Shown here piece after piece: positions 8,644-15,118 of a stretch of DNA of 51,794 bases. A model generated the notes under the pieces. The model did not search any database and was not told the DNA's origin. It saw only the letters and a program-made list of their open reading frames with translations. This DNA comes from Neobacillus cucumis (lineage in GTDB: Bacteria; Bacillota; Bacilli; Bacillales; Cytobacillaceae): assembly GCF_016908975.1 (NCBI RefSeq), contig NZ_JAFBEX010000030.1, positions 1-51,794 of the forward strand, given 5' to 3'. Position numbers and translations under genes: made by a program. The number at the start of each line of letters is the position of its first letter. The first letter of the stretch is position 1.

Positions 8644-8689
8644 AAAAAAGGACGTACCGGCTCAGGCAGAAGACGGAATGTCCTTTTTT
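8644..8689 (+). terminator. strong hairpin with T-run, right partner of the pair
   Basis: The stem aaaaaaggacgtaccg (8644-8659) pairs with cggaatgtcctttttt (8674-8689): 16 bp with one mismatch and one wobble. The loop contains ctcaggca. The U-tract would terminate plus-strand transcription, but its relation to the palindrome at 8470 suggests it is also a repeat-element end. Confidence 0.6.
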
Positions 8690-8763
8690 TTCGTACCACA
8701 AAACATAGGGATACTACAAAAACAGAAGGGTTGAATAAAAATTCAACAGGGATTTTAAATCAT

Positions 8764-8804
8764 AGGTTGTGAATAGTTTCACTTAAACTGGCAGATTAGT
8801 TGAA
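8764..8804 (-). repeat. dispersed ~45-bp repeat, copy 2 (inverted)
   Basis: It reads aggttgtgaatagtttcact then taaactggcagattagttg on the plus strand, i.e. the reverse complement of the copies at 13860, 16268 and 17933. Confidence 0.65.
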
Positions 8805-8817
8805 AAAGCAATGGATA

Positions 8818-8842
8818 ATAAAAAAAACTCGCTACAGCGAGT
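8818..8842 (-). terminator. terminator of the SDR gene
   Basis: The stem aactcgct (8825-8832) pairs with agcgagtt (8835-8842). On the minus strand it is followed by eight Ts, so it ends the minus-strand MerR-SDR transcript. A second perfect hairpin, cttcatgt/acatgaag (8848-8866), sits between it and the stop codon. Confidence 0.8.
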
Positions 8843-8876
8843 TTTGCCCTTCATGTCCAACATGAAGTAAAGATAG

Positions 8877-9638
8877 TTATTCAATTGTATTTTTCATTGC
8901 ATTGTACATATTTGCTACGTGTTCATCGACTTTATCTCGTGACATGCGTAGTCGTTCCACTGAAGTACCATATCCAATTTCTTGTTTACCCTCTTCTAAT
9001 CTTTTAAAAATCCCATCTGCGAATTCATCTAAAGGTTCTCCATGAGTATGCAACCCTGCTCCGCCTAAATCTGTATTCACTGCTGGAGGAGCAACTTCAA
9101 TTACATCTACAGATGAATCAGAAAGTTGGTGTCGTAGACTCATTGTAAATGAATGAAGTGCCGCTTTCGTTGCTGAATAGATCGGAGCAATGGCAAACGG
9201 AGTAAAAGCTAACCCAGAAGTGACGTTAATGATTGTCGCTTTTTCTTTGGTAGAGAAAAATGGAGCAAATAGCATAGACAGATGGAAAGGTGCTTCAATG
9301 TTTGTTGTGATTTCATTATTAAAATAATTCCAATTGTTCTTCGTATCTGCTTTTAACACATTAAAACGTTGTTGAATCCCTGCGTTGTTTACTAACACAT
9401 TCACTTCTGGATAGTTCTCAGTTACCCAATCAAACAATGATACACGCTCAGATTCACTGCTCAAATCACTTACATGAGTAATAAGGTCTGGGAACTTTTC
9501 TTTTGCATTTTGAAGTACATTTTCACGTCGACCAGTAACAATGACTTTATTTCCAGCTTTTATAAAGCGTTCTGCGAAAGCTAATCCTATCCCAGCACTT
9601 CCACCTGTAATAAGTATTGTATTTCCTGAAAGTTTCAT
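8877..9638 (-). CDS. short-chain dehydrogenase/reductase (DltE-like)
   Basis: A 253-residue classical SDR oxidoreductase, soluble and NAD(P)-dependent. The cofactor motif TGGSAGIG lies near residue 12, NNAG in LVNNAGIQQ near residue 88, and the catalytic Tyr and Lys in YSATKAAL near residue 155. The PPAVNTDLGG segment and overall pattern resemble the DltE/COG3967 group, whose exact substrate is unclear. It lies 47 nt downstream of a MerR-family gene on the same strand and is almost certainly co-transcribed with it and controlled by it. The MerR-SDR pairing suggests response to a reactive aldehyde or quinone-like compound; that is inference. Confidence 0.85.
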   Translation of the reverse strand: MKLSGNTILITGGSAGIGLAFAERFIKAGNKVIVTGRRENVLQNAKEKFPDLITHVSDLSSESERVSLFDWVTENYPEVNVLVNNAGIQQRFNVLKADTKNNWNYFNNEITTNIEAPFHLSMLFAPFFSTKEKATIINVTSGLAFTPFAIAPIYSATKAALHSFTMSLRHQLSDSSVDVIEVAPPAVNTDLGGAGLHTHGEPLDEFADGIFKRLEEGKQEIGYGTSVERLRMSRDKVDEHVANMYNAMKNTIE

Positions 9639-9685
9639 TTTAGTTCCTCTTTTCCAATTATTTTCTTCATTTAATATAAACTAAT

Positions 9686-10060
9686 TTATATCTTTTCTGG
9701 AACGGGGCGTTTTGTATAACGCGTAATTTTCAAGTCAATCCTCTTTAAAGATTCTGTCATTAATGAAATTTCATCTAGCACTAACTGCTTATGGTTCCTC
9801 ATCATTTCAAGTCGGAGTTCAATGGTTTTGTCTCCTTCTACAACCCAATCAATATATTGCTTAATACCACTAATGGGCATGTGAGTATTTTTTAAACAAA
9901 TAACGGTTTCAAGGAGTGAAATTTGATCTTCTGAAAATAACCGCCTACCTGCTTCATCACGCTCAATTAGTGGCAGTAGCCCCTTTTTTTCATAATAACG
10001 TAACGTTGATTCTGTAATATTGAATTTTGCTGCAGCTTCGCTAATTGAACAATATTTCAT
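9686..10060 (-). CDS. MerR-family transcriptional regulator
   Basis: A 124-residue regulator with the MerR winged helix at its N-terminus: ISEAAAKFNITESTLRYYEK, then GLLPLIERDEAGRRLFSEDQ. It is followed by the dimerisation helix and a short C-terminal tail without metal-binding cysteines, like MerR proteins sensing small organic molecules or redox stress. The SD GGAGG (ccagatg context, 10061-10070) precedes the ATG. Its own promoter has a 19-bp spacer containing a 22-bp palindrome, the classical MerR arrangement, so it probably represses and then activates the merR-SDR operon itself. Confidence 0.87.
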   Translation of the reverse strand: MKYCSISEAAAKFNITESTLRYYEKKGLLPLIERDEAGRRLFSEDQISLLETVICLKNTHMPISGIKQYIDWVVEGDKTIELRLEMMRNHKQLVLDEISLMTESLKRIDLKITRYTKRPVPEKI

Positions 10061-10101
10061 CTGGAGACCTCCAAATTTTATCTTTCTTTGTCGACAGGAT
10101 T

Positions 10102-10132
10102 ATGATACGACTTAAACCGTGGTTTAAGTCAA
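10102..10132 (-). promoter_or_regulatory. MerR-type promoter and operator for the merR-SDR operon
   Basis: On the minus strand, TTGACT (10127-10132) and TATCAT (10102-10107) are separated by 19 bp. The spacer lies within the palindrome gacttaaacc-gt-ggtttaagtc (10109-10130; 10-bp perfect arms). Long spacers with a central dyad are the hallmark of promoters activated by MerR proteins through DNA distortion. Confidence 0.8.
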
Positions 10133-10227
10133 CAAAAAAACTAAAGAATATTTTATTCTGTACCATTTTATGAATTCAGACATATGGTCACAAAAGGAAC
10201 ATCAAAGGAAAATAACATTTCTTTGAA

Positions 10228-10390
10228 TAGTGATATAATGTGGACCACAACAGTTAAATCGTTAATAATTCCACACTAGAAACAAAAATGTGAAAAGGTG
10301 AACTTAAACGGATGCTTTTGTTTAATAACCCAAATTATAAATAAGCTGAAGATATGCAAGTTTTTTTTCACCTTTTGCATATTTTTTGCT
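10228..10390 (+). promoter_or_regulatory. candidate leader-ORF attenuator
   Basis: An extended -10 element TGATATAAT (10231-10239) is followed by an SD-like aaaaggtgaa (10294-10303), a short ORF ATG-CTT-TTG-TTT-AAT-AAC-CC... (10 residues, MLLFNNPNYK; 10312-10344), and a hairpin atatgcaa/ttgcatat with a T-run at about 10352-10387. The hairpin loop contains ttcacctttt, exactly complementary to the SD segment, so translation or pairing at the SD could compete with terminator folding. No resistance or transport gene follows, so the regulated gene may have been lost. Confidence 0.4.
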
Positions 10391-10509
10391 TATTTATATT
10401 CAAAGTATTTTCTGGCAACTTCGAATAAATTGCTACAATTCCCGATTTTAAGGATTAATAAAATAATATGGTAACTATTTGGCTTGATCACAGAGTTGCT
10501 GCTCTAATT

Positions 10510-10540
10510 GGGATGCCCCATGGGCTGGCGACCCAATTTA
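10510..10540 (+). other. hairpin
   Basis: aattggg and cccaatt flank a GC-rich centre (atgccccatgggctggcga) that can itself pair. It sits between the leader-like element and the promoter of the tandem repeats; the function is unknown. Confidence 0.35.
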
Positions 10541-10594
10541 TTACCATTTATTTATGAAAAATCTGAAACTTTTGAAAATTAATAATTTTTAGTA

Positions 10595-10623
10595 TTTACA
10601 AAATTCGACCATTCGTGTATGAT
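10595..10623 (+). promoter_or_regulatory. sigma-A-type promoter before the 75-bp repeats
   Basis: TTTACA (10595-10600) and TATGAT (10618-10623) are separated by 17 bp. Transcription would start near 10630, just before the first repeat. Confidence 0.6.
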
Positions 10624-10651
10624 AAGGACAAGTAAAACATACACATCAAAT

Positions 10652-10875
10652 AAGAAGGTGAATCCAGTGAAATAGCGAAAGGCGAATGTACAAGTCGTAC
10701 AGGGAATATAACTAAAATCTATACAAAAAAGGGTGAGTCCAGTGCGATATTGAAAGGCGAAGTGTACAGAAATGTACATGGGACGAGTTTAATCTAGCTA
10801 AGGAAAAGGTGATTCCAATGAAGTAGGTAAGGCGAAAGCGGACGATTGGTACGTTAGGTATCAAAGAGTCACAAT
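10652..10875 (+). repeat. three tandem ~75-bp repeats
   Basis: The start codons lie at 10667, 10742 and 10818 (spacing 75 and 76 bp). The conserved elements in each are A-GGTGA-TCCA-TG, then AAGGCGAA. The hairpins tgtaca...tgtaca are clear in repeats 1 and 2 and weak in repeat 3. Confidence 0.7.
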
Positions 10876-10974
10876 ACTGCTTAAGGAGGCGCTTTTTCTA
10901 CTAATCTTTCGCTGTTCTGAGAATACGTAATAAAATAAATGAAAGGGATTGTTATAATTGGATGAAGAAATAGT

Positions 10975-11026
10975 GTAAGCGACCTTGTCGTTCCAGTACG
11001 GATTGACGAGGTCGCTTACTGTTGTT
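10975..11026 (+). terminator. strong hairpin, probable terminator
   Basis: gtaagcgaccttgtc (10975-10989) pairs with gacgaggtcgcttac (11005-11019): 15 bp with one G-T wobble, loop 15 nt, followed by tgttgtttt. Confidence 0.65.
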
Positions 11027-11230
11027 TTATATGCTTTTTTCGATTCAAATGACATAAAGGCGCTTCGGAACTTGAATTGGATGTTTAGTTGAAAGAACTT
11101 ATTGATTTCATGTAGTCACAGATAAACGTATTATCATCCCCCTGTGGGTATAATTGATTGATCCTGCTGCTGCAGTTTTCTATCAGGCAACGAGCCTATC
11201 TATTACACCTACCGCGCTTTCGCTTACTGT

Positions 11231-11279
11231 CCTTGAAGTTTAGTATGGAAGAAGGTCACTTCCACACTAAACTTCAAGG
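11231..11279. repeat. 21-bp inverted repeat
   Basis: ccttgaagtttagtatggaag (11231-11251) pairs with cttccacactaaacttcaag and the next base (11259-11279) with one mismatch; the loop is aaggtca. No T-run follows closely (ttgtttctttct). It is stronger than an ordinary terminator; it may be an element end or an RNA processing structure. Confidence 0.7.
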
Positions 11280-11595
11280 TTGTTTCTTTCTCCTATTACC
11301 CAAGTCCATTTTCCATATCCTTGAATACGTTGAATACTATAAAAAATAACTGTATATATTGTTTCCACAAAGTTAGAAACCGGGTTTTTGTATCATTACA
11401 TACGTTAAATACGGTAGAAAAACATACTGTAGATAAGTGGTGCTTTAGTGGAGTAAGATAATCTATGCTCCTTAGGGGTTCAAAGAAAAAAATAGCCCCC
11501 AATCGTTATCTATAGATCATTTTCAACCGTATTGTTAGTAAAATTTGGACCAAAAATTAGAAAAAAATAAACATATTAGAATCATTAAATTCAGT

Positions 11596-11774
11596 AGAAA
11601 AACACAGTCTAATTTGTTTAATATGTGAGCGAAGAGGTCCCTTTACAATGAAGAAGGTGCGTGTAACCTATAGGTGAAGGGTTCGGATGAACCCGATCTT
11701 AACCCTTAGAAACACGCACCTGCAAGGTTCATTGTCAAGGGCACATATTTTACATGTCTAAAATGTGTTTTTCT
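11596..11774. mobile_element. 179-bp imperfect palindromic element
   Basis: The outer arms agaaaaacaca (11596-11606) and tgtgtttttct (11764-11774) are perfectly inverted. Inward they continue as atgtg/cacat (11623/11742), ccctttacaatgaa/ttcattgtcaaggg (11639-11652/11728-11741), aggtgcgtgt/acacgcacct (11655-11664/11712-11721) and aagggtt/aaccctt (11677/11701). No ORF is inside. Size, terminal inverted repeats and foldability resemble a miniature inverted-repeat element or a long structured RNA. A partial copy of the end (gtagaaaaacata) lies near 11411-11425. Confidence 0.5.
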
Positions 11775-11931
11775 TTTTATGACCTATTTGTCGAGCGTAA
11801 CCTAAATATAACAATCGAAGGCCTAAAATTATATATTAAGGGGGGCTATGAAAGGTCTTGTCCTTTCATACCTGTATCTTAACTCATTAAACTTAACTTA
11901 ATTATTAATGTTTATTAATCGCCTGTAAATG
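11775..11931. other. short non-coding stretch with a hairpin
   Basis: The 9-bp stem tatgaaagg/cctttcata occupies 11847-11870, close to ggggggc. It is downstream of the resolvase operon on the minus strand, but the T-run needed for a terminator is absent. Nothing else is recognised. Confidence 0.35.
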
Positions 11932-12147
11932 TTACTCCATGCCACTATTTAAAAAATTAATAATGGTTGCCCATAATTCCTCAGATACATCTAATTGATA
12001 ATCAGCAATTCCTGTTCTATACGCTTTTAGCCCGTCAAATAGTCCGTCTTGAGTTACAAAAAAACGTTTTGTTGCATGGTTAAACTCGTTAATCCGTTCA
12101 ATGACAAACTCGCCGTTCTCTTTGTAAATTTTCAATTTCTTACCCAC
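11932..12147 (-). CDS. hypothetical 71-residue protein
   Basis: It starts with GTG at 12147, 7 nt after a strong SD (AGGAGGG). The beginning, KKLKIYKENGEFVIERINEF, suggests a small beta-rich soluble domain, and the end (SEELWATIINFLNSGME) a helix. I do not recognise the family. It is the last gene of a minus-strand series that begins with the resolvase; its start overlaps by 8 nt the zinc-ribbon-like frame described at 12140-12301, which points to translational coupling in the ancestral operon. Confidence 0.6.
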   Translation of the reverse strand: MGKKLKIYKENGEFVIERINEFNHATKRFFVTQDGLFDGLKAYRTGIADYQLDVSEELWATIINFLNSGME

Positions 12148-12301
12148 GAACTTTCCCTCCTATTTCCGATTCCAAGGTAATTTCCAATGTTCTCTCAACA
12201 CTTCTGGAAAAACACTTTTTGCAATACCAATTACCATACTCGATACCTGGAAGCTGCTGCATTTCCTTTTGTGAAAACACTTTGCACAGTAAGCATTTGT
12301 T
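12140..12301 (-). pseudogene. zinc-ribbon-like frame without a start codon
   Basis: Directly after the TAA (12302-12304) that ends the 83-residue gene, the same frame continues for 53 codons to a stop at 12140: NKCLLCKVFSQKEMQQLPG, then NWYCKKCFSRSVERT and a short tail. Two CxxC pairs (CLLC and CKKC) 25 or so residues apart look like a zinc-ribbon knuckle pair. No ATG or GTG with an SD opens it before the first cysteine. It is either the 3' part of the upstream gene, cut by a nonsense change, or a small gene that lost its start. Confidence 0.4.
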
Positions 12302-12553
12302 TTACTTCTGATTCACCCAATGCTCTTCAATCTCCAATTCCTCTTCGATCATTCTTTTTAACTGTGTCTCATCCACATATTTAGGACCTTTAATTAAAAC
12401 ATTTAAAGCTTCTCGATAGGTATAGGCTGTTTTAAAGGATGGACAGTCAGGTAGCTTTTCGTATTCATTGCTTTTCCATTCCTTTTTTAGGTCCTCATAT
12501 GCAATATCAAACCAAACCCTTAAACTGTTTATTGCGTGATCATCTACTGCCAT
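12302..12553 (-). CDS. hypothetical 83-residue protein coupled to the resolvase
   Basis: A small acidic, probably helical protein (MAVDDHAINSLRVWFDIAYE at the start, ELEIEEHWVNQK at the end). Its ATG overlaps the TAA of the resolvase gene by one base (TAATG), so it is translated by coupling and probably works with, or was carried along by, the resolvase. The family is not recognised. The frame continues past its stop with two CxxC motifs, so the present form may be a truncated version of a longer protein. Confidence 0.6.
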   Translation of the reverse strand: MAVDDHAINSLRVWFDIAYEDLKKEWKSNEYEKLPDCPSFKTAYTYREALNVLIKGPKYVDETQLKRMIEEELEIEEHWVNQK

Positions 12554-13119
12554 TATTTTTCCCCCTTCGCTTTTGCGTATATGGTTGAACGTGGCACACC
12601 TGTTTGTTTAGAAATGTCATTTACACTTAATCCATTTTGTTCCCTATCTGAAAACAGCTTTAATGCCCTTTTGATTTCCTTTGTGTCCTGTCCTTTTCTT
12701 CCTAAGTGTTTCCCTTGTGCTTTCGCCCGTACTCGCCCTTCTTTGGTCCGTTCATTGATGAGATCGCGCTCGAATTCAGCAATAGCTCCCAACATGGTAA
12801 ACATGAGCTTTCCAGCCGGAGTTGAAAAGTCAATCTGTTCCTTAATGAATACAACACCGATGTTCTTCTCTTGTAATTTATGAACAATATTATGTAAGTC
12901 TCTTGTTGATCTGGCCAAACGGTCAATCTTATAAACCACTAATTTGTCTCCTGCTCTTAAATACTCCATGGTTTTGTTCAGTTCGGGCCTACCAGTGTTC
13001 TTACCACTTTTCTTTTCGTGAAAAATCTTAGTGCATCCATACTTTTCTAATTGTTCAACTTGTAAGGAATAATCCTGATCTAAGGTGCTTACGCGTGCAT
13101 ATCCAACAAGTTCACTCAT
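12553..13119 (-). CDS. serine recombinase / Tn3-type resolvase
   Basis: A 188-residue site-specific recombinase with the resolvase/invertase catalytic domain: the nucleophile Ser11 in GYARVSTLDQD, the Arg-rich active site in VYKIDRLARSTRDL, and GAIAEFERDLINERTKEG at the start of the long E helix. The C-terminal Hin-type HTH is GLSVNDISKQTGVPRSTIYA. The length is normal and everything appears intact. It likely resolves plasmid multimers or transposon cointegrates. The region upstream (13134-13252) contains dyads with the repeated element cttttaga that could be its res site and promoter. Confidence 0.9.
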   Translation of the reverse strand: MSELVGYARVSTLDQDYSLQVEQLEKYGCTKIFHEKKSGKNTGRPELNKTMEYLRAGDKLVVYKIDRLARSTRDLHNIVHKLQEKNIGVVFIKEQIDFSTPAGKLMFTMLGAIAEFERDLINERTKEGRVRAKAQGKHLGRKGQDTKEIKRALKLFSDREQNGLSVNDISKQTGVPRSTIYAKAKGEK

Positions 13120-13133
13120 TTTTGACCATTCCC

Positions 13134-13252
13134 GTCTAAAAGATATATAACTTCCTGTACATTTATTATAGACTAACTTTTAGATGGAAAACAAGAAAGA
13201 AAAAAAGAAAAAAACTGATAGTTTTGTAGTGTACAAAACTTACAACTTTTAG
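13134..13252. promoter_or_regulatory. candidate res/recombination site of the resolvase
   Basis: Inverted motifs tctaaaag (13135-13142) and cttttaga (13177-13184), a further cttttaga (13245-13252), and a near-perfect palindrome agttttgta-gtg-tacaaaact (13219-13239) fall within ~120 bp upstream of the resolvase. Size and position fit a three-subsite res region. Confidence 0.45.
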
Positions 13253-13467
13253 ACTCTGTTAAACGGTGATTCGCTGAAAAAAAAATCTTAACCCTTCTTG
13301 ACTAATGGTGTTACCTTTCATTTGTTTGTCGTTTTTTTCATCAAAAATGACGCATGGAAGGGATGCCCAAAACATTTTCTTTCTATTTAACAAGGTCGGG
13401 ATTAACGGCAGTATATCTCATGATATAATTTTCTAAAATCTATAATACACAAGGTGGGCACTCAACA
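13253..13467. other. non-coding stretch before a broken small gene
   Basis: Apart from the SD AAGGTGGG at about 13451 for the next gene, no feature is recognised here. Confidence 0.4.
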
Positions 13468-13778
13468 ATGTCATGGGAAAAGTGTAAACACGATAATTAT
13501 AAAATTGAAGCTGATTTTTCTGCAGATCCTATTTGTGTGTTAGATGTAGCTGGAATTTTGACCTTGATGATTTTCCGTTATCTGAAGGTTTAAAGAAAGA
13601 GCTAATCAGATGGGGTTCAGCATTTGAAAAAGTTGTCGATTTAAATGGCGATTGTTTGAAGGATACAGCTTTTTATCAACGTGTAAAAAATCATAATGAC
13701 TGGGGAGAAATACTTACTGCAAGAGTTAGAGAAGAATTAGGGGACGACTATCCAATTGTGTTTAAACCTTATATTTAA
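13468..13778 (+). pseudogene. small cysteine-containing Bacillus hypothetical, frameshifted
   Basis: With ATG at 13468, 9 nt after the SD AAGGTGGG, the frame reads MSWEKCKHDNYKIEADFSAD. Near 13530 sense passes to another frame, which continues CVRCSWNFDLDDFPLSEGLK and runs to VFKPYI at 13778. Joining the two gives a ~103-residue protein with a Cys-x2-Cys pair and an early Cys-His. A single-base loss around attTgtgt (13527-13535) explains the break; it could be real decay or a sequencing error. I recall similar proteins in Bacillus genomes, but no function. Confidence 0.65.
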
Positions 13779-13859
13779 AAAGACGTGTTATTATTGAAAC
13801 TCGCCCATTTGTGGAAGATAAATAATTTAAAATAACTTCAAAAAGTGATTTTTAGTTAT

Positions 13860-13906
13860 TGTGCTAACGCCCCCGTTACTTTAAGTGCATTTTTTCACAA
13901 TCTACT
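13860..13906 (+). repeat. dispersed ~45-bp repeat, copy 3
   Basis: gtgctaacgcccccgttact followed by ttaagtgcat and ttcacaatctac. It lies just after the small gene ending at 13778. Confidence 0.7.
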
Positions 13907-13961
13907 TTAGACATTTCAAGCTTATGTCGGTGCTTTTTCTGCAATAATAACTTAGAAAAAA

Positions 13962-14354
13962 TTATCTATTTGCTTTCCACTCTTGGTAAGCTTTCACACC
14001 ATGCCAATTATTTCCTCCAGGACTTATAAGACCATATTTATTCTTTAGAATTCTGATTTCTTTCAATGCATCTTCCTTGCTTTCATGATTTTTTTCAAAG
14101 GAAGAAAACCATACATAGTAACCAGAACCGCCCTTATTCTTAAGTATTATGTTAGGATTGTTATATTCAAAGATTGCAATATTTGAAACTGGTAGACAAA
14201 CATCTGAAGGGTGATTAGTCTTTTTATCCTTCCAGCCATGTCTTCTCATAATATCTATCGCTCTCGCTCTTTCTTCTATGCTGTTGTGGTAAAAATTAAC
14301 CATCGCACGCTTCTCCGAATTAATAAATAAAAAACCATGCAATTCTTCTTTCAT
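13962..14354 (-). CDS. hypothetical 130-residue protein
   Basis: A soluble protein with a good SD (GAGGGGAG) 7-8 nt before its ATG. The segments HGFLFINSEKRAMVNFYHNS and GGSGYYVWFSSFEKNHESKE suggest an alpha/beta fold with aromatic-rich strands. There is no signal peptide or membrane segment. I do not recognise the family. It stands alone between dispersed-repeat copies 3 and 4, on the strand opposite its neighbours. Confidence 0.6.
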   Translation of the reverse strand: MKEELHGFLFINSEKRAMVNFYHNSIEERARAIDIMRRHGWKDKKTNHPSDVCLPVSNIAIFEYNNPNIILKNKGGSGYYVWFSSFEKNHESKEDALKEIRILKNKYGLISPGGNNWHGVKAYQEWKANR

Positions 14355-15112
14355 AAGTAACTCCCCTCTTTTATAATTGTATCAATTTAACTTTCTTCTT
14401 TTGTAATATGTATGTGCAGGTCAAAAGTTTAACCACTAAAATCGTTTTGTGTGGGGTCCATCCGTATCGGAGTAAGGGTGGACAATTTTCTCATTTTGAT
14501 GCTTCGTGAAGATATAGTTTAAAGTGGCTTTGGATTTTCATTTAAAAAGCCTAAGCAATAAATAAAATTAATATATACTTTGTTGAAGAGCCAAATTTCC
14601 CCTCATGATTTATAGGGGATCCATTACAAGAAGGGTGCCTATATGGTACCCTATTTTGTTGGAAAATTACTATTTTCGAGAGGAGAAAGTAAGTAACCTT
14701 TATTAAACAATAGGTTCATATTGTTCACTTAATACATAAAGTAATTATTGGTAATAATACTCATCAAAGGGCAAGGTAATAACTTAAACACCAAAGAAAT
14801 TCCATCCAGAATATACCTTGCCCAAACAGTACATAGACGAATGCCTAAGAAAAATTAACATTCACCACATATAATAAATTCTAACACTGATCTTCAATCA
14901 AAAAGTCGGGAGAAATCCCGACTTTTTGATTGCCATAGTCACTCTATGTGTATTAAACGCTTTTTTCTTCTTCAACTATCTGCCTATTGGTGCAATAAAA
15001 AAAACTGGTACCAAATTCCTCTTATATTTCGAATTTATTATTTGTCCGATTAACCAATATATATTTTCAAATTAGGGAAGATTTATAAAAAAGACATATT
15101 CGATGGAGGAGA
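14355..15112. other. gene-free stretch with three inverted repeats
   Basis: gtccatcc...gggtggac (about 14458-14485), gggcaaggta (14769-14778) with taccttgccc (14814-14823), and a perfect 17-bp terminator-like stem at 14895-14932 are present. No gene with an SD was found. The middle dyad could be an operator. Confidence 0.5.
14895..14932 (+). terminator. perfect 17-bp hairpin with GAAA loop
   Basis: caatcaaaaagtcggga (14895-14911), gaaa, tcccgactttttgattg (14916-14932). T- and A-tracts within the stem would allow bidirectional termination. No nearby gene clearly owns it. Confidence 0.7.
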
Positions 15113-15118
15113 ATGTTA

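Larger units (their letters stand above)
8289..8876. other. gene-free region with a cluster of hairpins
   Basis: Downstream of the recombinase there is no gene but several inverted repeats: 8470-8512, 8540-8573 and 8644-8689. The first and third are inverted copies of each other and share the loop TGCCTGAG (CTCAGGCA in the third). An inverted copy of the dispersed ~45-bp repeat lies at 8764-8804. Confidence 0.6.
10630..11030 (+). ncRNA. candidate non-coding transcript with three minimal ORFs
   Basis: It is bounded by a good promoter (10595-10623) and a strong hairpin followed by a T-rich tract (stem 10975-10989 with 11005-11019). Within it are three ~75-bp repeats (starts at 10667, 10742 and 10818), each with an SD (AAGGTGA or close), TCCA, a start codon and almost immediate stop: GTG-AAA-TAG, GTG-CGA-TAT-TGA, ATG-AAG-TAG. 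Each is followed by a conserved AAGGCGAA; in the first two repeats a GTAC...GTAC hairpin comes next. No longer ORF with an SD is found. A regulatory RNA that loads ribosomes without making protein is one reading; the frame antisense to it is only a shadow. Confidence 0.45.

Noticed and set aside
10579..10779. 66-residue minus-strand ORF with repeated FAFQYRTG/FAFRYFTG segments
   Set aside because: The peptide repeat simply reflects the 75-bp DNA repeats read antisense; no SD, and the plus strand carries promoter, SDs and terminator.
10652..10875. Possible CRISPR array or known tandem riboswitch (glycine, mini-ykkC)
   Set aside because: Only three repeats without distinct spacers, and none of the glycine or guanidine riboswitch core motifs; the conserved part is SD plus start/stop codons.
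12536..12883. 115-residue plus-strand ORF over the resolvase
   Set aside because: Shadow of the resolvase gene, which has complete catalytic motifs.
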